Made by a program: the position numbers and the translations under genes. Below are positions 8,522-17,089 of a stretch of DNA of 64,000 nucleotides, piece by piece; within the stretch, counting starts at the first letter, position 1; each line of letters begins with the position of its first letter. Under the pieces are notes generated by a model. The model searched no databases. It saw only the letters and a program-made list of their open reading frames with translations, and had not been told where the DNA came from. The DNA is from Nonomuraea candida (GTDB taxonomy: Bacteria > Actinomycetota > Actinomycetes > Streptosporangiales > Streptosporangiaceae): assembly GCF_000725485.1 (NCBI RefSeq), contig NZ_JOAG01000009.1, positions 62,001-126,000 on the forward strand. The letters are read 5' to 3'.

Positions 8522-8533
8522 TGAATCGATTCA
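8522..8533. promoter_or_regulatory. Perfect palindrome TGAATCGATTCA upstream of the beta-helix gene
   Basis: A 12-bp palindrome of the form TGAA-N-CG-N-TTCA, a shape often bound by LacI/GalR-family regulators. Exact or one-mismatch copies of the same consensus occur at 13371, 14734, 21210 and 47087. A regulatory role is inferred. Confidence 0.4.
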
Positions 8534-8731
8534 TTCGATGACAAGCATCTGACCTGGGGAAACGTGGGCGACGAGCCGGGAGGGCCGACGGAAGGGCGGC
8601 TGATTCGTGGGGGAGTATTACAACGTTCAAATCGGCCGTCAACCGGCGGTGAAACTTACATGACAGCGGCTCTGACCATAGTGGCGGTCGCGGGCAATGA
8701 AACCGTCAGTGGCCGCGTGCACACTCAATGC

Positions 8732-10593
8732 ATGCAGAACGAGCCACTCGAACTCGGCGAGATCTCCTTCTCCGGCTGGTACGCCCACACCGACAAGATG
8801 GCGGAGGTCGGCTTCCTGGCCATCGCCAGACGGCTCCCCTCGCTCGTCGCCCAGGCGCTGGGCCTGGCCTGGCGCGCCAGCCCCCGCGACACGCTCGCCA
8901 CGGTCGGGCTCAACCTGCTCGGAGGGGTCTTCACCGCGTTCGGCCTGCTGGCCACCACCGGCGTGCTGACCGCCCTGTTCAGCGAGGGTCCCACCCCCGA
9001 CCGCGTCCTGGCGGCGCTGCCCAGCCTCGCCCTGGTCGGCGGCGCGGCCGTGCTGCGCACCACGACGCAGGCCCTCGCGGGCTGGGCGCAGTCCCGCCTC
9101 ACCCCCCAGATCGCCCGGCTCACCGAGGCCCGCCTCTACGGCCTGACCAGCCAGGTCGAGCTGGTCGCCTACGACGACCCCGACTTCCACGACTCGATGG
9201 AGCGCGCGGGCAGCCGCGGCGTGTCCATGGCCGGCGCGGTCGTGACCTCGGCCGTCGAGGTGGTCTCGGCCGCCGTCGGCATCGTCGCCGCGGCGGGCGT
9301 GCTGGGCGTGCTGCACCCGGTCCTGCTCCCGCTGCTCCTGCTGGCCGTGCTGCCCGACGCCTGGGCCGCGGTGCGCAGCGCCCGCATGCGCTACGCGACG
9401 ATGTACGCCCTGATCCCCGCCACCCGCCGCAAGTGGATCATCGCCGACCTGCTGGCCGAGCGCTCGTCCGCGGCCGAGGTGCGCGCGTTCACGATGCGCG
9501 GCTTCCTGCTGCGCATGTACGACGCGGTGGCCAAGGCCCAGCAGGACGTCATGCTCCGCCTGGCCAGGCGGCAGATGGCGACGCGGCTCGTCGGCGAGGC
9601 CCTCGGCGGCCTCGGCGCCGCCCTCGTCTACGTCGCGCTGGGCGTCCTGCTCGCGGTCGCCGCGATCCCCCTCGCCGTGGCCGGCACCGCGGTCCTGGCC
9701 ATCCGCTCGGGCCAGACCTCGCTGGCCAACCTGATGTACGCCACCAACCAGCTCTACGAGGAGGGCCTCTACTTCACCGACTTCCTCGACTTCTGCACCG
9801 AGGCCGAGCGACGCCTGCCGGGCCCGCGCCCGGGCGCCGTCCCCGACGGCTTCGAGTGCGTCTCGGCCTCGAAGGTGACCTTCACCTACCCCGGAGCCGA
9901 CACGCCCGCCCTGCGCGAGGTGTCGGTCGAGATCAAGCAGGGCGAGGTGATCGCCCTCGTGGGCGAGAACGGCTCGGGCAAGACCACCCTGGCCAAGATC
10001 CTGTCGGGGTCTACGAACCCGACACCGGCACCGTCCGCTGGGACGACACCGACCTGCGCCAGGTCAGCCCCGAGGCGCTGCGCCTGCGCACCGCCGTCAT
10101 CGCCCAGGACCACACCCGCTGGCCGCTGACCGCCCGCTACAACATCACCATGGGCACCGACAAGGGCGAGCCCGCCCTGCGCGCCGCCGCCGCCGTGGCC
10201 GGGGCCGACGAGGTCGTGGCCGAGCTCCCGCACGGCTACCGCACCCTGCTCGACCGTCGCTTCAAAGACGGCTGCGAGCTGTCCGGCGGCCAGTGGCAGC
10301 GCATCGCCGTGGCGCGCGGCTTCCACCGCGACGCCGCCCTGCTCATCTGCGACGAGCCCACCGCCGCCCTCGACGCCCGCGCCGAGCACGCCCTCTTCGA
10401 GCGCATCCGCGCCCACTCCGACGGCCGCACCGTCCTGCTCATCACCCACCGCCTGGCCAGCGTGCGCTACGCCGACCGCATCTACGTCCTCGACCACGGC
10501 CGCATCACCGAGCAGGGCGACCACGAGACCCTGATGGCGCAGGGCGGCCTCTACGCCGACCTCTACAGCCTCCAGGCGACCGCGTACCGCTGA
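8732..10593 (+). pseudogene. ABC exporter (fused membrane and ATPase domains), one-base frameshift as sequenced
   Basis: The gene encodes one polypeptide with an N-terminal membrane domain (at least four hydrophobic helices) and a C-terminal ATPase. Walker A is GENGSGKTT, Q-loop region VIAQDHTRWPLT, signature LSGGQWQRIAVARG, Walker B LLICDEPTAALD, H-loop ITHRL. Directly after Walker A the frame breaks: LAKILSG is in one frame and YEPDTGTVRWDD in another. Restoring one G in the GGGG run at 10006-10009 reconnects them exactly. The gene is therefore either a fresh pseudogene or contains a homopolymer sequencing error. The start is uncertain: ATG 8732 fits the domain, but no Shine-Dalgarno is obvious and ATG 8660 is possible. 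The family exports peptides, lipids or drugs; the substrate is unknown. Confidence 0.85.
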
Positions 10594-10675
10594 CCCTCTC
10601 TCCCCCCTCGGCCACCCCGTGCCGGGCGCGTGAGACGCCGCGCCCGGCACGGGCGGGTGGCCGGGGAGAGGGGGC
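10594..10675. terminator. Long imperfect hairpin between convergent genes
   Basis: Nearly the whole stretch folds on itself: the left part (10594-10630) pairs with the right part (10640-10675) with few mismatches around a short loop. It lies between the ABC exporter stop and the alpha-galactosidase stop. Confidence 0.75.
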
Positions 10676-10687
10676 TCCCCGGCCGGG

Positions 10688-13204
10688 TCACTCGGCGCGG
10701 AGGTTGTCGATGTGGACGTCACCGCCCGTGTTGAGGAACACCCACACCGCGCGGATGTCGCCGGGGTCGAGGGTCACGCCCACGGGGCAGCTGATCTGGT
10801 CGAAGCGTTCGGTGACGGTCCTGCTGGCGCCGGCGTTGGTCCAGGTCCACAGGCCGCCCTGGCACCAGGTCCAGTTCTCGCCCATCTGGACGGCGATCTC
10901 GCCGACGGTGCCCACGTCCCCGGCCTTGACGTCGAACTTCAGCATCGTCTTGCCGCTCAGGTCGAGCGGCGCGGCCAGCGCCCGGCCGAACCAGTTGCCG
11001 GCGACGGGAGTGGAGACTTTGAGGCCGTGCGCGCCGTCGGTGTGGAAGAGCGGGGACTGCGCCACGGTGCCGCCGTCGCCGGGGTTGGCGATGGTGAAGT
11101 CGTCGGTGCCGGACTCGAAGGAGAACAGCGTCTGCGACTCCGGCAGGACCGGGCTGTCGTCCGGCACGCCGCCGCAGGTCAGCACCGGTGCCGCCCAGTC
11201 GGCCGGCACGCCGGGCGCCGCCGACTCGGCGACCAGGCGCAGCCAGGCCGCGCCGGTCAGGTCGGCGGTGAGGGGCTCGGCCGCGCCGGAGGAGACGGGG
11301 CCGCTGGTGGCGACCGCCGCGTCGTCGGCGTACACGGTGAACGTGGCCGGGGACGCAGCCGGGCCGCCCGCCGCCGTGTCGTCGATCCCGACGTCGGTGA
11401 CCAGCCGGGAGCAGCGGCCGCCCAGGTAGTAGCGCAGCTCGCTGCCGGTCGTGGTGCCCAGGCCGCGCGTGTGGACCCGGCCGCCGATCGTGATGAGGCT
11501 GCCGTCGTTCTCCAGCGCGCCGCCGTTGCTCTGGTCGGTCTCGACGGGCCCGATGGCGTTGACGCTGGTGACGGGGTCGATCGTGCTCAGGTGCCGGCGC
11601 CCGTCCCCGGGGGCGGTCACCACCACGGCGACGACCCGGCTGGACGTGACCGCCGGCCGCCGTCTGGGGCCCCAGGTGTAGGAGGCGGTGACGTCGATCG
11701 GGTAGCGGCCCGCCGGGGTGGCCGCGGGCACGCCGATCCGCCAGGCCGTCTCCAGCGTGGCGTCCGTGCCCAGCCGGGCGCGCCGGCGCTCGGTCGTCGC
11801 GGTGGCCGTCCACCCGTCGGGGACCCGCGCCGACACCGACAGGTCGCGGATCGCGCCGACGCCGCGGTTGGTGACGGCCGTGGTCAGCTCGCCGCCGCCG
11901 GCCGGGCCGGGCACGACGGTGCCCAGCTCCGCGCCGACCGTGACCGCCGGGGCCACGGAGGAGGCGTCGCGCAATGGCCGGACGCGGTAGACGACCGTGC
12001 CGTGCGCCGGCACGGCCGCCGAGATCGTGGACCTGACCTGCGTCGTACGCCCCGTCCAGACGTCCGTCAGCCGGTACGCCCGCGCGGCCCGCAACCCCGT
12101 CTCGCCCGTCGCGACGCTGACCGTGGCCAGCGTGTCGGTGGAGTTGTACAGCGCGATGGCCCGGTCGCCGTTCGCGAGCGGCTTGTCCAGCACCATCAGC
12201 CCGCCGGCGTCGGAGACGACCGCGCCCTGCACGCCGAGCCGGTCCTGGTCGATGGCGATGAGCTCCCGGTTGCCGAGGATGGCCAGGGTCTCGGGGGTGG
12301 CCTTGCGCAGGTCGGTGCCGATGATCAGCGGCGCGGCCATCATGGCCCACATGCTCATGTGGGTGCGGTACTCGGTGGCGGTCATCCCGCCGTTGCCGAT
12401 CTCCAGCATGTCGGGGTCGTTCCAGTGCCCCGGCCCCGCGTACGCGGCCAGCGGCGCGTTCTGCCGGATGATCGAGCGCACGCTGGCCCAGTCGTCGCTG
12501 ATGTCACCCGTCGTACGCCACAGGTGGCCGACGCCCTTCGCCCACGTCCAGGGCCGCGAGGTGCCCCATTCGCAGATGGAGTACACGATCGGCCGCCCGG
12601 TCCTGTCGAGGGCCTGGCGCATGGCGGTGTAGCGCCGGACGTAGTCCTCCTGCGAGCCGTCCGACTGGTTGTTGCAGTTGTCGTACTTCAGGTAGTCGAC
12701 GCCCCAGTCCGCCCAGGTCTGCGCGTCCAGCTCCTCGTGGCCGAGGCTGCCGGGGTAGCCGGCGCAGGTCTTGGTGCCGGCGTCGCCGTAGATGCCGAGC
12801 TTGAGGCCCTTGCCGTGGACGTAGTCGGCCACGCCCTTGATCCCGCTGGGGAACTTCACGGGGTCGGGGACGAGCCTGCCGTCGGGGCCGCGTTCGCGCA
12901 GGGACCAGCAGTCGTCGATGTTGACGTACTGGTAGCCGAGGTCCTTCAGGCCGCTGGAGACGAGGACGTCGGCCGTCTCCTTGATCAGTTTCTCGTTGAC
13001 GTCGCAGCCGAAGGCGTTCCAGTTGTTGAAGCCCATCGGCGGGGTCATGGCCAGGGCCGGTGGCGTCGCCCGGGCGGCCGGGGCCGGCGCCGGTGACAGC
13101 TCCGCCGCCTGTGCGGGGGCCGGCACGAGGGACCAGGCGAGTGCCAAGGACGAGGTGAGAGCCGCGAGGGAGCGTCGTAAAGGCCGTCCCCGTTTCCGCA
13201 TCAT
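10688..13204 (-). CDS. Secreted GH27 alpha-galactosidase with NPCBM-type modules
   Basis: An 838-residue secreted enzyme. After a signal peptide (to about residue 33) comes the GH27 barrel: MTPPMGFNNWNAFGCDVNE, the nucleophile Asp175 in YLKYDNC, and the acid/base Asp234 in WRTTGDISDDW. A beta-sandwich follows (to about 400), then an NEW3-like domain (about 415-520), an NPCBM-like carbohydrate-binding domain (about 525-690) and a C-terminal jelly-roll module beginning FSFESGTDDF. It should release terminal alpha-galactose from galactomannan or raffinose-type sugars outside the cell. Two adjacent ATG codons follow GGAGGCGC, and I use the first. A LacI-like half-conserved site lies near 13278-13289. 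Beta-L-arabinopyranosidase activity is also known in GH27. Confidence 0.93.
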   Translation of the reverse strand: MMRKRGRPLRRSLAALTSSLALAWSLVPAPAQAAELSPAPAPAARATPPALAMTPPMGFNNWNAFGCDVNEKLIKETADVLVSSGLKDLGYQYVNIDDCWSLRERGPDGRLVPDPVKFPSGIKGVADYVHGKGLKLGIYGDAGTKTCAGYPGSLGHEELDAQTWADWGVDYLKYDNCNNQSDGSQEDYVRRYTAMRQALDRTGRPIVYSICEWGTSRPWTWAKGVGHLWRTTGDISDDWASVRSIIRQNAPLAAYAGPGHWNDPDMLEIGNGGMTATEYRTHMSMWAMMAAPLIIGTDLRKATPETLAILGNRELIAIDQDRLGVQGAVVSDAGGLMVLDKPLANGDRAIALYNSTDTLATVSVATGETGLRAARAYRLTDVWTGRTTQVRSTISAAVPAHGTVVYRVRPLRDASSVAPAVTVGAELGTVVPGPAGGGELTTAVTNRGVGAIRDLSVSARVPDGWTATATTERRRARLGTDATLETAWRIGVPAATPAGRYPIDVTASYTWGPRRRPAVTSSRVVAVVVTAPGDGRRHLSTIDPVTSVNAIGPVETDQSNGGALENDGSLITIGGRVHTRGLGTTTGSELRYYLGGRCSRLVTDVGIDDTAAGGPAASPATFTVYADDAAVATSGPVSSGAAEPLTADLTGAAWLRLVAESAAPGVPADWAAPVLTCGGVPDDSPVLPESQTLFSFESGTDDFTIANPGDGGTVAQSPLFHTDGAHGLKVSTPVAGNWFGRALAAPLDLSGKTMLKFDVKAGDVGTVGEIAVQMGENWTWCQGGLWTWTNAGASRTVTERFDQISCPVGVTLDPGDIRAVWVFLNTGGDVHIDNLRAE

Positions 13205-13367
13205 GCGCCTCCAGGGGGTGACATGCGGTAGCGAATGGGGACGCTATAGACGCGGTCGGCAGGCGTCAAGATCTTGGTTAACTGGTTCACGGGGTGCTTT
13301 GTCAGATTCGGGCGCCTCGTCGGGGGGATGAGCTGGGGTGAATCGCCCTGCGTTACGGCGGCGTACG

Positions 13368-14714
13368 CTATGAATCGGTTAAGCGGCGGCGATTCCGGTC
13401 CTTCCGGACCGTGGGTGATCCGTGGCGGGCGGCCGCGCGCATGACGGCCGGGCGCATCAGGGCCGAGGGCGGGTTCATGAGGCCGACCACGCGGGCGAAG
13501 GCCAGCGCGCACGACGGGTCGCGGGTGGCGGCGCGCTGGACGCGGGCCACGTACCGGCCGGCCAGGCGCGACAGCAGGGGCGGCGCGCCGGGGACGCCGG
13601 GGAAGGCCAGGTCCGCCGTGAGCGCGAGCTGCCAGACGGGCTCGGTGGCGCGCCGGGCGGCGCGGAAGTAGCGGCGCTCCAGGTCGTGGCGGCCCCGGGC
13701 GAGGGTGTCGCGCAGGGCGACGGCCTGGAGGGCGGCGGCGCTCATGCCCTGGCCGTACAGGGGATCGACGCTGCACGTCGAGTCGCCGGCCGCGATCAGG
13801 CCGGGCAGCGGGGCGCGCAGGCGGTCGTAGCGGCGGCGGACCGCCTTCGGGAAGCGGGCCGGCAGGATCCGCCCGGGTGGCGGGGCGGCGCGCAGGGCGG
13901 GCATCACGTCCGTCATCGCGGCGGGGACCACGGTGGCCACGAAGTCGAGGAAGCCCGCCGGGTCGGTGGGCGGATGGTCGCCGCACATGCCGCCCGCGCT
14001 GAGGATCCAGCGCTCGCCCTCGACGCGGAACAGCGCCATGCCGCGCGGGTTGGCCGGCGTGGCGCCGACGAGGAGCAGGAGGTCGCCGCCCAGGGCGTCG
14101 TCGGGGAGTTCGAGGGAGCAGGTGCCGTAGCCGACGTTCACCTCGACCTCCTCCACCGGCGGCCGCCCGGGCCCCGCCTCGGCCAGCCAGGTCGCGGCCC
14201 GCCCCGCGCGGCCCATCGCGTCCACGACCAGCGCGGCGTCGAGCACCCGGTGGTCGTGCGGCGCGCGGGCGATGCGGGCGGCGGTCACCGCGCCGTCGCG
14301 GACGACGGGGGCGACGGCGTCCCAGCCGTCGAGGAGGGTGACGTTCGGCAGCGCGAGCAGCCGCCGGCGCACGTGGTCCTCCAGGAACGGCCGGGTCAGC
14401 GCGAGGCCGCGTTCCGGCGTCTCGGCCCGGCACATGCGCTGCCCGCCGAGCACCATGCGCGCCTGCTCCAGCGGCCGGTACGGCACCGCCCCCGCCGCCA
14501 CCAGCTCCGCCACCACCCCGGGGAACAGCTCGTCGATGATCTGCCGGCCGCGCGGCAGCAGCGCGTGCGCGTGCCTGCCCTGGGGCACGCCCCGCCGGGG
14601 TCCCCCGGTCAGCCGGTCGCGTTCGACGACCGTGACGCGCGTGAAGCCGTCGGCCAGCACTCGTGCGGACAGCAGGCCCGCCAGCCCGGCCCCGAACACC
14701 ACCGCGTGGTCCAT
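13368..14714 (-). CDS. FAD-dependent oxidoreductase of the halogenase/aromatic hydroxylase fold
   Basis: A 448-residue flavoprotein. The Rossmann motif GAGLAGLLSARVLA is at the N-terminus, and the second FAD motif, AAGDSTCSVDPLYGQGMSAAALQA, near residue 340. This resembles geranylgeranyl-reductase/tryptophan-halogenase-like monooxygenases of actinomycetes. The PLYGQGMS segment suits binding of the flavin pyrophosphate. The substrate cannot be inferred; no biosynthetic neighbours are present. I take the ATG at 14714. An upstream TTG (14750) would put the TGAACCGTTTCT site inside the coding sequence and lacks a convincing Shine-Dalgarno. It is divergent from the DUF574 methyltransferase gene. 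Confidence 0.8.
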   Translation of the reverse strand: MDHAVVFGAGLAGLLSARVLADGFTRVTVVERDRLTGGPRRGVPQGRHAHALLPRGRQIIDELFPGVVAELVAAGAVPYRPLEQARMVLGGQRMCRAETPERGLALTRPFLEDHVRRRLLALPNVTLLDGWDAVAPVVRDGAVTAARIARAPHDHRVLDAALVVDAMGRAGRAATWLAEAGPGRPPVEEVEVNVGYGTCSLELPDDALGGDLLLLVGATPANPRGMALFRVEGERWILSAGGMCGDHPPTDPAGFLDFVATVVPAAMTDVMPALRAAPPPGRILPARFPKAVRRRYDRLRAPLPGLIAAGDSTCSVDPLYGQGMSAAALQAVALRDTLARGRHDLERRYFRAARRATEPVWQLALTADLAFPGVPGAPPLLSRLAGRYVARVQRAATRDPSCALAFARVVGLMNPPSALMRPAVMRAAARHGSPTVRKDRNRRRLTDS

Positions 14715-14733
14715 TCGGACAAGATCCCGTAAG

Positions 14734-14745
14734 TGAACCGTTTCT
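14734..14745. promoter_or_regulatory. Candidate operator TGAACCGTTTCT between divergent genes
   Basis: A one-mismatch copy of the TGAA-N-CG-N-TTCA consensus, 20 bp upstream of the flavoprotein ATG and 32 bp upstream of the methyltransferase ATG. It could control either gene. Function is inferred from the recurrence of the motif. Confidence 0.35.
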
Positions 14746-14763
14746 GCCAAGACCCAAATGATC

Positions 14764-14769
14764 TATTCT
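14764..14769 (+). promoter_or_regulatory. Probable -10 element (TATTCT) of a leaderless mRNA
   Basis: TATTCT ends 7 bases before the ATG of the DUF574 methyltransferase gene and no Shine-Dalgarno lies between. This is the arrangement of leaderless transcripts, which are common in actinomycetes. A weak -35 could lie near 14741. Confidence 0.45.
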
Positions 14770-14776
14770 CTGCGAT

Positions 14777-15565
14777 ATGTCGGAGAATGAGGCAGGGTTA
14801 CCGGGGGTCGATTCGAGGACCCCGAACGCGGCGCGGATCTACAACTATTTCCTCGGCGGCAAGGACAATTTCGCCGCCGACCGGGCCGCCGCCGAGACCG
14901 TGCTCTCGATGGCGCCCGAGGTGCGGGTCGCGGCCATGGAGAACCGGGAATTCCTCGTCCGCGCGGTGGAATACCTCGCGGGGGACGCGGGCATCCGCCA
15001 GTTCGTCGACATCGGGGCCGGAATTCCGGCCGAGCGGCCCGTTCACGAGGTCGCGCAGCTCATCGACCGCGACGCCAAGGTCGCGTACGTGGACAACGAC
15101 CCCATCGTCCTCACGCACTCCCGCGCGCTGCTGGGCCGGCGTCTCGGCACCGCCGTCGTCGCGGGGGACGTCCGGGAGCCGGAGGCGATCCTCGCCGCCC
15201 CCGACCTGGCCGGGCTGATCGACCTCGACCGGCCGGTGGCGGTGATCCTCATCGCGGTCCTGCACTTCGTGCCCGGCTCCGACGACCCGGCCGGGCTCGT
15301 GCACCGCCTGCTCGACCGGCTGCCCTCCGGAAGCCACGTCGTGATCACGCACCTGTCGGACGGGGGCGTGCCGGACGACCCGCGCATCGCCCGGACCCGC
15401 GCGCTCTACAACGGCGGGCTGCACTTCCGCCCGCGCAAGGAGATCGAGGCCTTCTTCGACGGGCTCGACCTGGTGGCGCCGGGGCTGGTCGGGGTGGGGC
15501 AGTGGCGCTCGGAGCCGGCCGGCGGGACCTCGTGGTGGCTGGGCGGCGTCGCCCGCAAACCCTGA
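14777..15565 (+). CDS. SAM-dependent methyltransferase of the DUF574 (PF04672) family
   Basis: A 262-residue cytoplasmic protein with the family's opening pattern (TPNAARIYNYFLGGKDNFAADR), a SAM-binding glycine region FVDIGAGIPAERPVHEVAQ, an acidic VAYVDNDPIVLTHSRALL and a C-terminal GGTSWWLGGVARKP-like ending. The family is heavily duplicated in Streptomyces and Streptosporangiales, and its substrates are unknown. The usual GTGLPT is replaced here by GAGIPA. It is divergent from the flavoprotein gene and appears leaderless, with TATTCT just upstream. Confidence 0.9.
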   Translation: MSENEAGLPGVDSRTPNAARIYNYFLGGKDNFAADRAAAETVLSMAPEVRVAAMENREFLVRAVEYLAGDAGIRQFVDIGAGIPAERPVHEVAQLIDRDAKVAYVDNDPIVLTHSRALLGRRLGTAVVAGDVREPEAILAAPDLAGLIDLDRPVAVILIAVLHFVPGSDDPAGLVHRLLDRLPSGSHVVITHLSDGGVPDDPRIARTRALYNGGLHFRPRKEIEAFFDGLDLVAPGLVGVGQWRSEPAGGTSWWLGGVARKP

Positions 15566-15651
15566 CGCGCGCCGGGCCCGCGCGAGCCCGGACGCCGCCG
15601 CCCGCCGCGCCCCGCGCGAGCACTGAGCCCGGCCTCGGCGGCGGGCCGGGG

Positions 15652-17064
15652 TCAGCCGAGCCGGCCGGGGGCCACCAGGACGGCCCAGGCGGCCAGGGGG
15701 CCGGCCAGGACGATCACGGCGCCGTACGCGAGCAGCCTGCGGTAGAAGACCTCCCGCCGCATGCCCCTGACGTTGGCCACCAGCAGCGCGCCCGTGGTCG
15801 AGAACGGGCTGACGTCCACGATCGCCGACGACACCGACAGCGCCGCGATCATCGCGATCGGCCCCGGCGTGCCCTGCGACAGCAGCGGCACGGCCAGCGG
15901 CACCAGCGCGCCCAGGATGCCCACGGTCGAGGCGAAGGCCGACACGACGCCGGCAACGTAGCAGATGAGCAGCGCCACCAGCAGCGGGATGCCGATCGCG
16001 GCCACCGCCGAGCCCACGTAGCCGATGGTGCCGATCTCCTGCAGGACGCCCACGTACGTGACGACGCCGCAGATCAGCAGCACGGTCGGCCAGGCCACCT
16101 TCTCCACGGCTCCCTTGCCGGACCGGGGGGAGGTGAGGGACAGGACGACCGCCACGGTGACGGCGGTCAGGCCGACGTCCAGCTTGAACGCCAGCACGGC
16201 CACGCAGAGCGCCAGGATGCCGGCCAGCGTCAGCGCCTGGTGCGGGGTCAGCCGCAGCCCGCCACCGGCCGCACCCTCACGGGCGACCCCGGTGCCCGCG
16301 CCTTCACGGGGGACCTCGGTGCCCGTGCCCTCACAGGCGGCCTCGGTGCCGGCGCCCGCAGGAGCCTCACGCGCGACCGCGCTCCCCGCGCCGCCGGCCG
16401 TGGCCGGGGCCGGGGTGGGGGCCGGGGCGGGGGCGGGGGCGGGGGTGATGGCGCCTCGGCGTACGAGGTCGCGGCCGCCGAAGACGAAGTAGACGGCCAC
16501 GGCGGCGGCGGTGTTGAAGGCGAAGCTGGACAGGAAGAGCACCAGGTCGTCGGCGGGCAGGTTCGACTCGCGGGTGACCCCGTTCACGATCCCGCCCAGC
16601 ACGCTGATCGGCGAGAACGCCCCGGCCTGCGTCCCGTGCGCGACCATGAGCCCGATCAGCATCGGGTGGATCCGGTGGTCGGCCGCGAACCCGAACGCGA
16701 CCGGCGCCAGGATCGCCGCCACCGCCGGGGCCGGCGCGCCCACGGCCGTCAGCAGGGCGGAGATGGCGAACACGACGGGCGGGATGGCGGCCAGGCGGCC
16801 CCGTACGAGATGCACGGCGGCCCGTACGAGCCAGTCCACCGTGCCGTTGCCGGTCGCGATCGCGAACAGCAGCGTCACCCCGACGAGGATCACGAACAGG
16901 CTGCCGGGGAACGCGTCCAGGATGGCGTCGGTCTCCATGCCGGCGGCCAGCGTGCCGACCAGGAAGGCGCCGACGAGGGCCAGCGCCCCGAGGTTGACGG
17001 GGAAGATCGTGGCCACGACGAACATGACGATAAGGGCGAGAATGGACAGGAGTTCTGCGGACAC
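15652..17064 (-). CDS. MatC-type dicarboxylate carrier (SLC13/CitM-like permease)
   Basis: A 470-residue membrane protein with about 11 hydrophobic helices. The beginning (ELLSILALIVMFVVATIFPVN) and the motifs APVAFGFAADHRIHPMLIGLM and GAFSPISVLGGIVNG match the MatC dicarboxylate-carrier N-terminal family. In the middle a cytosolic linker rich in Ala, Pro, Gly and Thr (about residues 215-270) separates the two helix bundles, longer than usual and internally repetitive. It is the last gene of the aminotransferase - GlcD fusion - carrier operon, 25 bp after the fusion gene. I place the start at the GTG at 17064 with GGAG 6 bases upstream. Expected cargo is a small dicarboxylate or hydroxyacid feeding the neighbours. 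Confidence 0.87.
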   Translation of the reverse strand: MSAELLSILALIVMFVVATIFPVNLGALALVGAFLVGTLAAGMETDAILDAFPGSLFVILVGVTLLFAIATGNGTVDWLVRAAVHLVRGRLAAIPPVVFAISALLTAVGAPAPAVAAILAPVAFGFAADHRIHPMLIGLMVAHGTQAGAFSPISVLGGIVNGVTRESNLPADDLVLFLSSFAFNTAAAVAVYFVFGGRDLVRRGAITPAPAPAPAPTPAPATAGGAGSAVAREAPAGAGTEAACEGTGTEVPREGAGTGVAREGAAGGGLRLTPHQALTLAGILALCVAVLAFKLDVGLTAVTVAVVLSLTSPRSGKGAVEKVAWPTVLLICGVVTYVGVLQEIGTIGYVGSAVAAIGIPLLVALLICYVAGVVSAFASTVGILGALVPLAVPLLSQGTPGPIAMIAALSVSSAIVDVSPFSTTGALLVANVRGMRREVFYRRLLAYGAVIVLAGPLAAWAVLVAPGRLG

Positions 17065-17089
17065 TGCGTACTCCGATCTCCCCCGAACG

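Noticed and set aside
13271..13289. LacI-like site TTAACTGGTTCA upstream of the alpha-galactosidase
   Set aside because: Two mismatches to the TGAA-N-CG-N-TTCA consensus; too weak to list as a site, mentioned only as a possibility.
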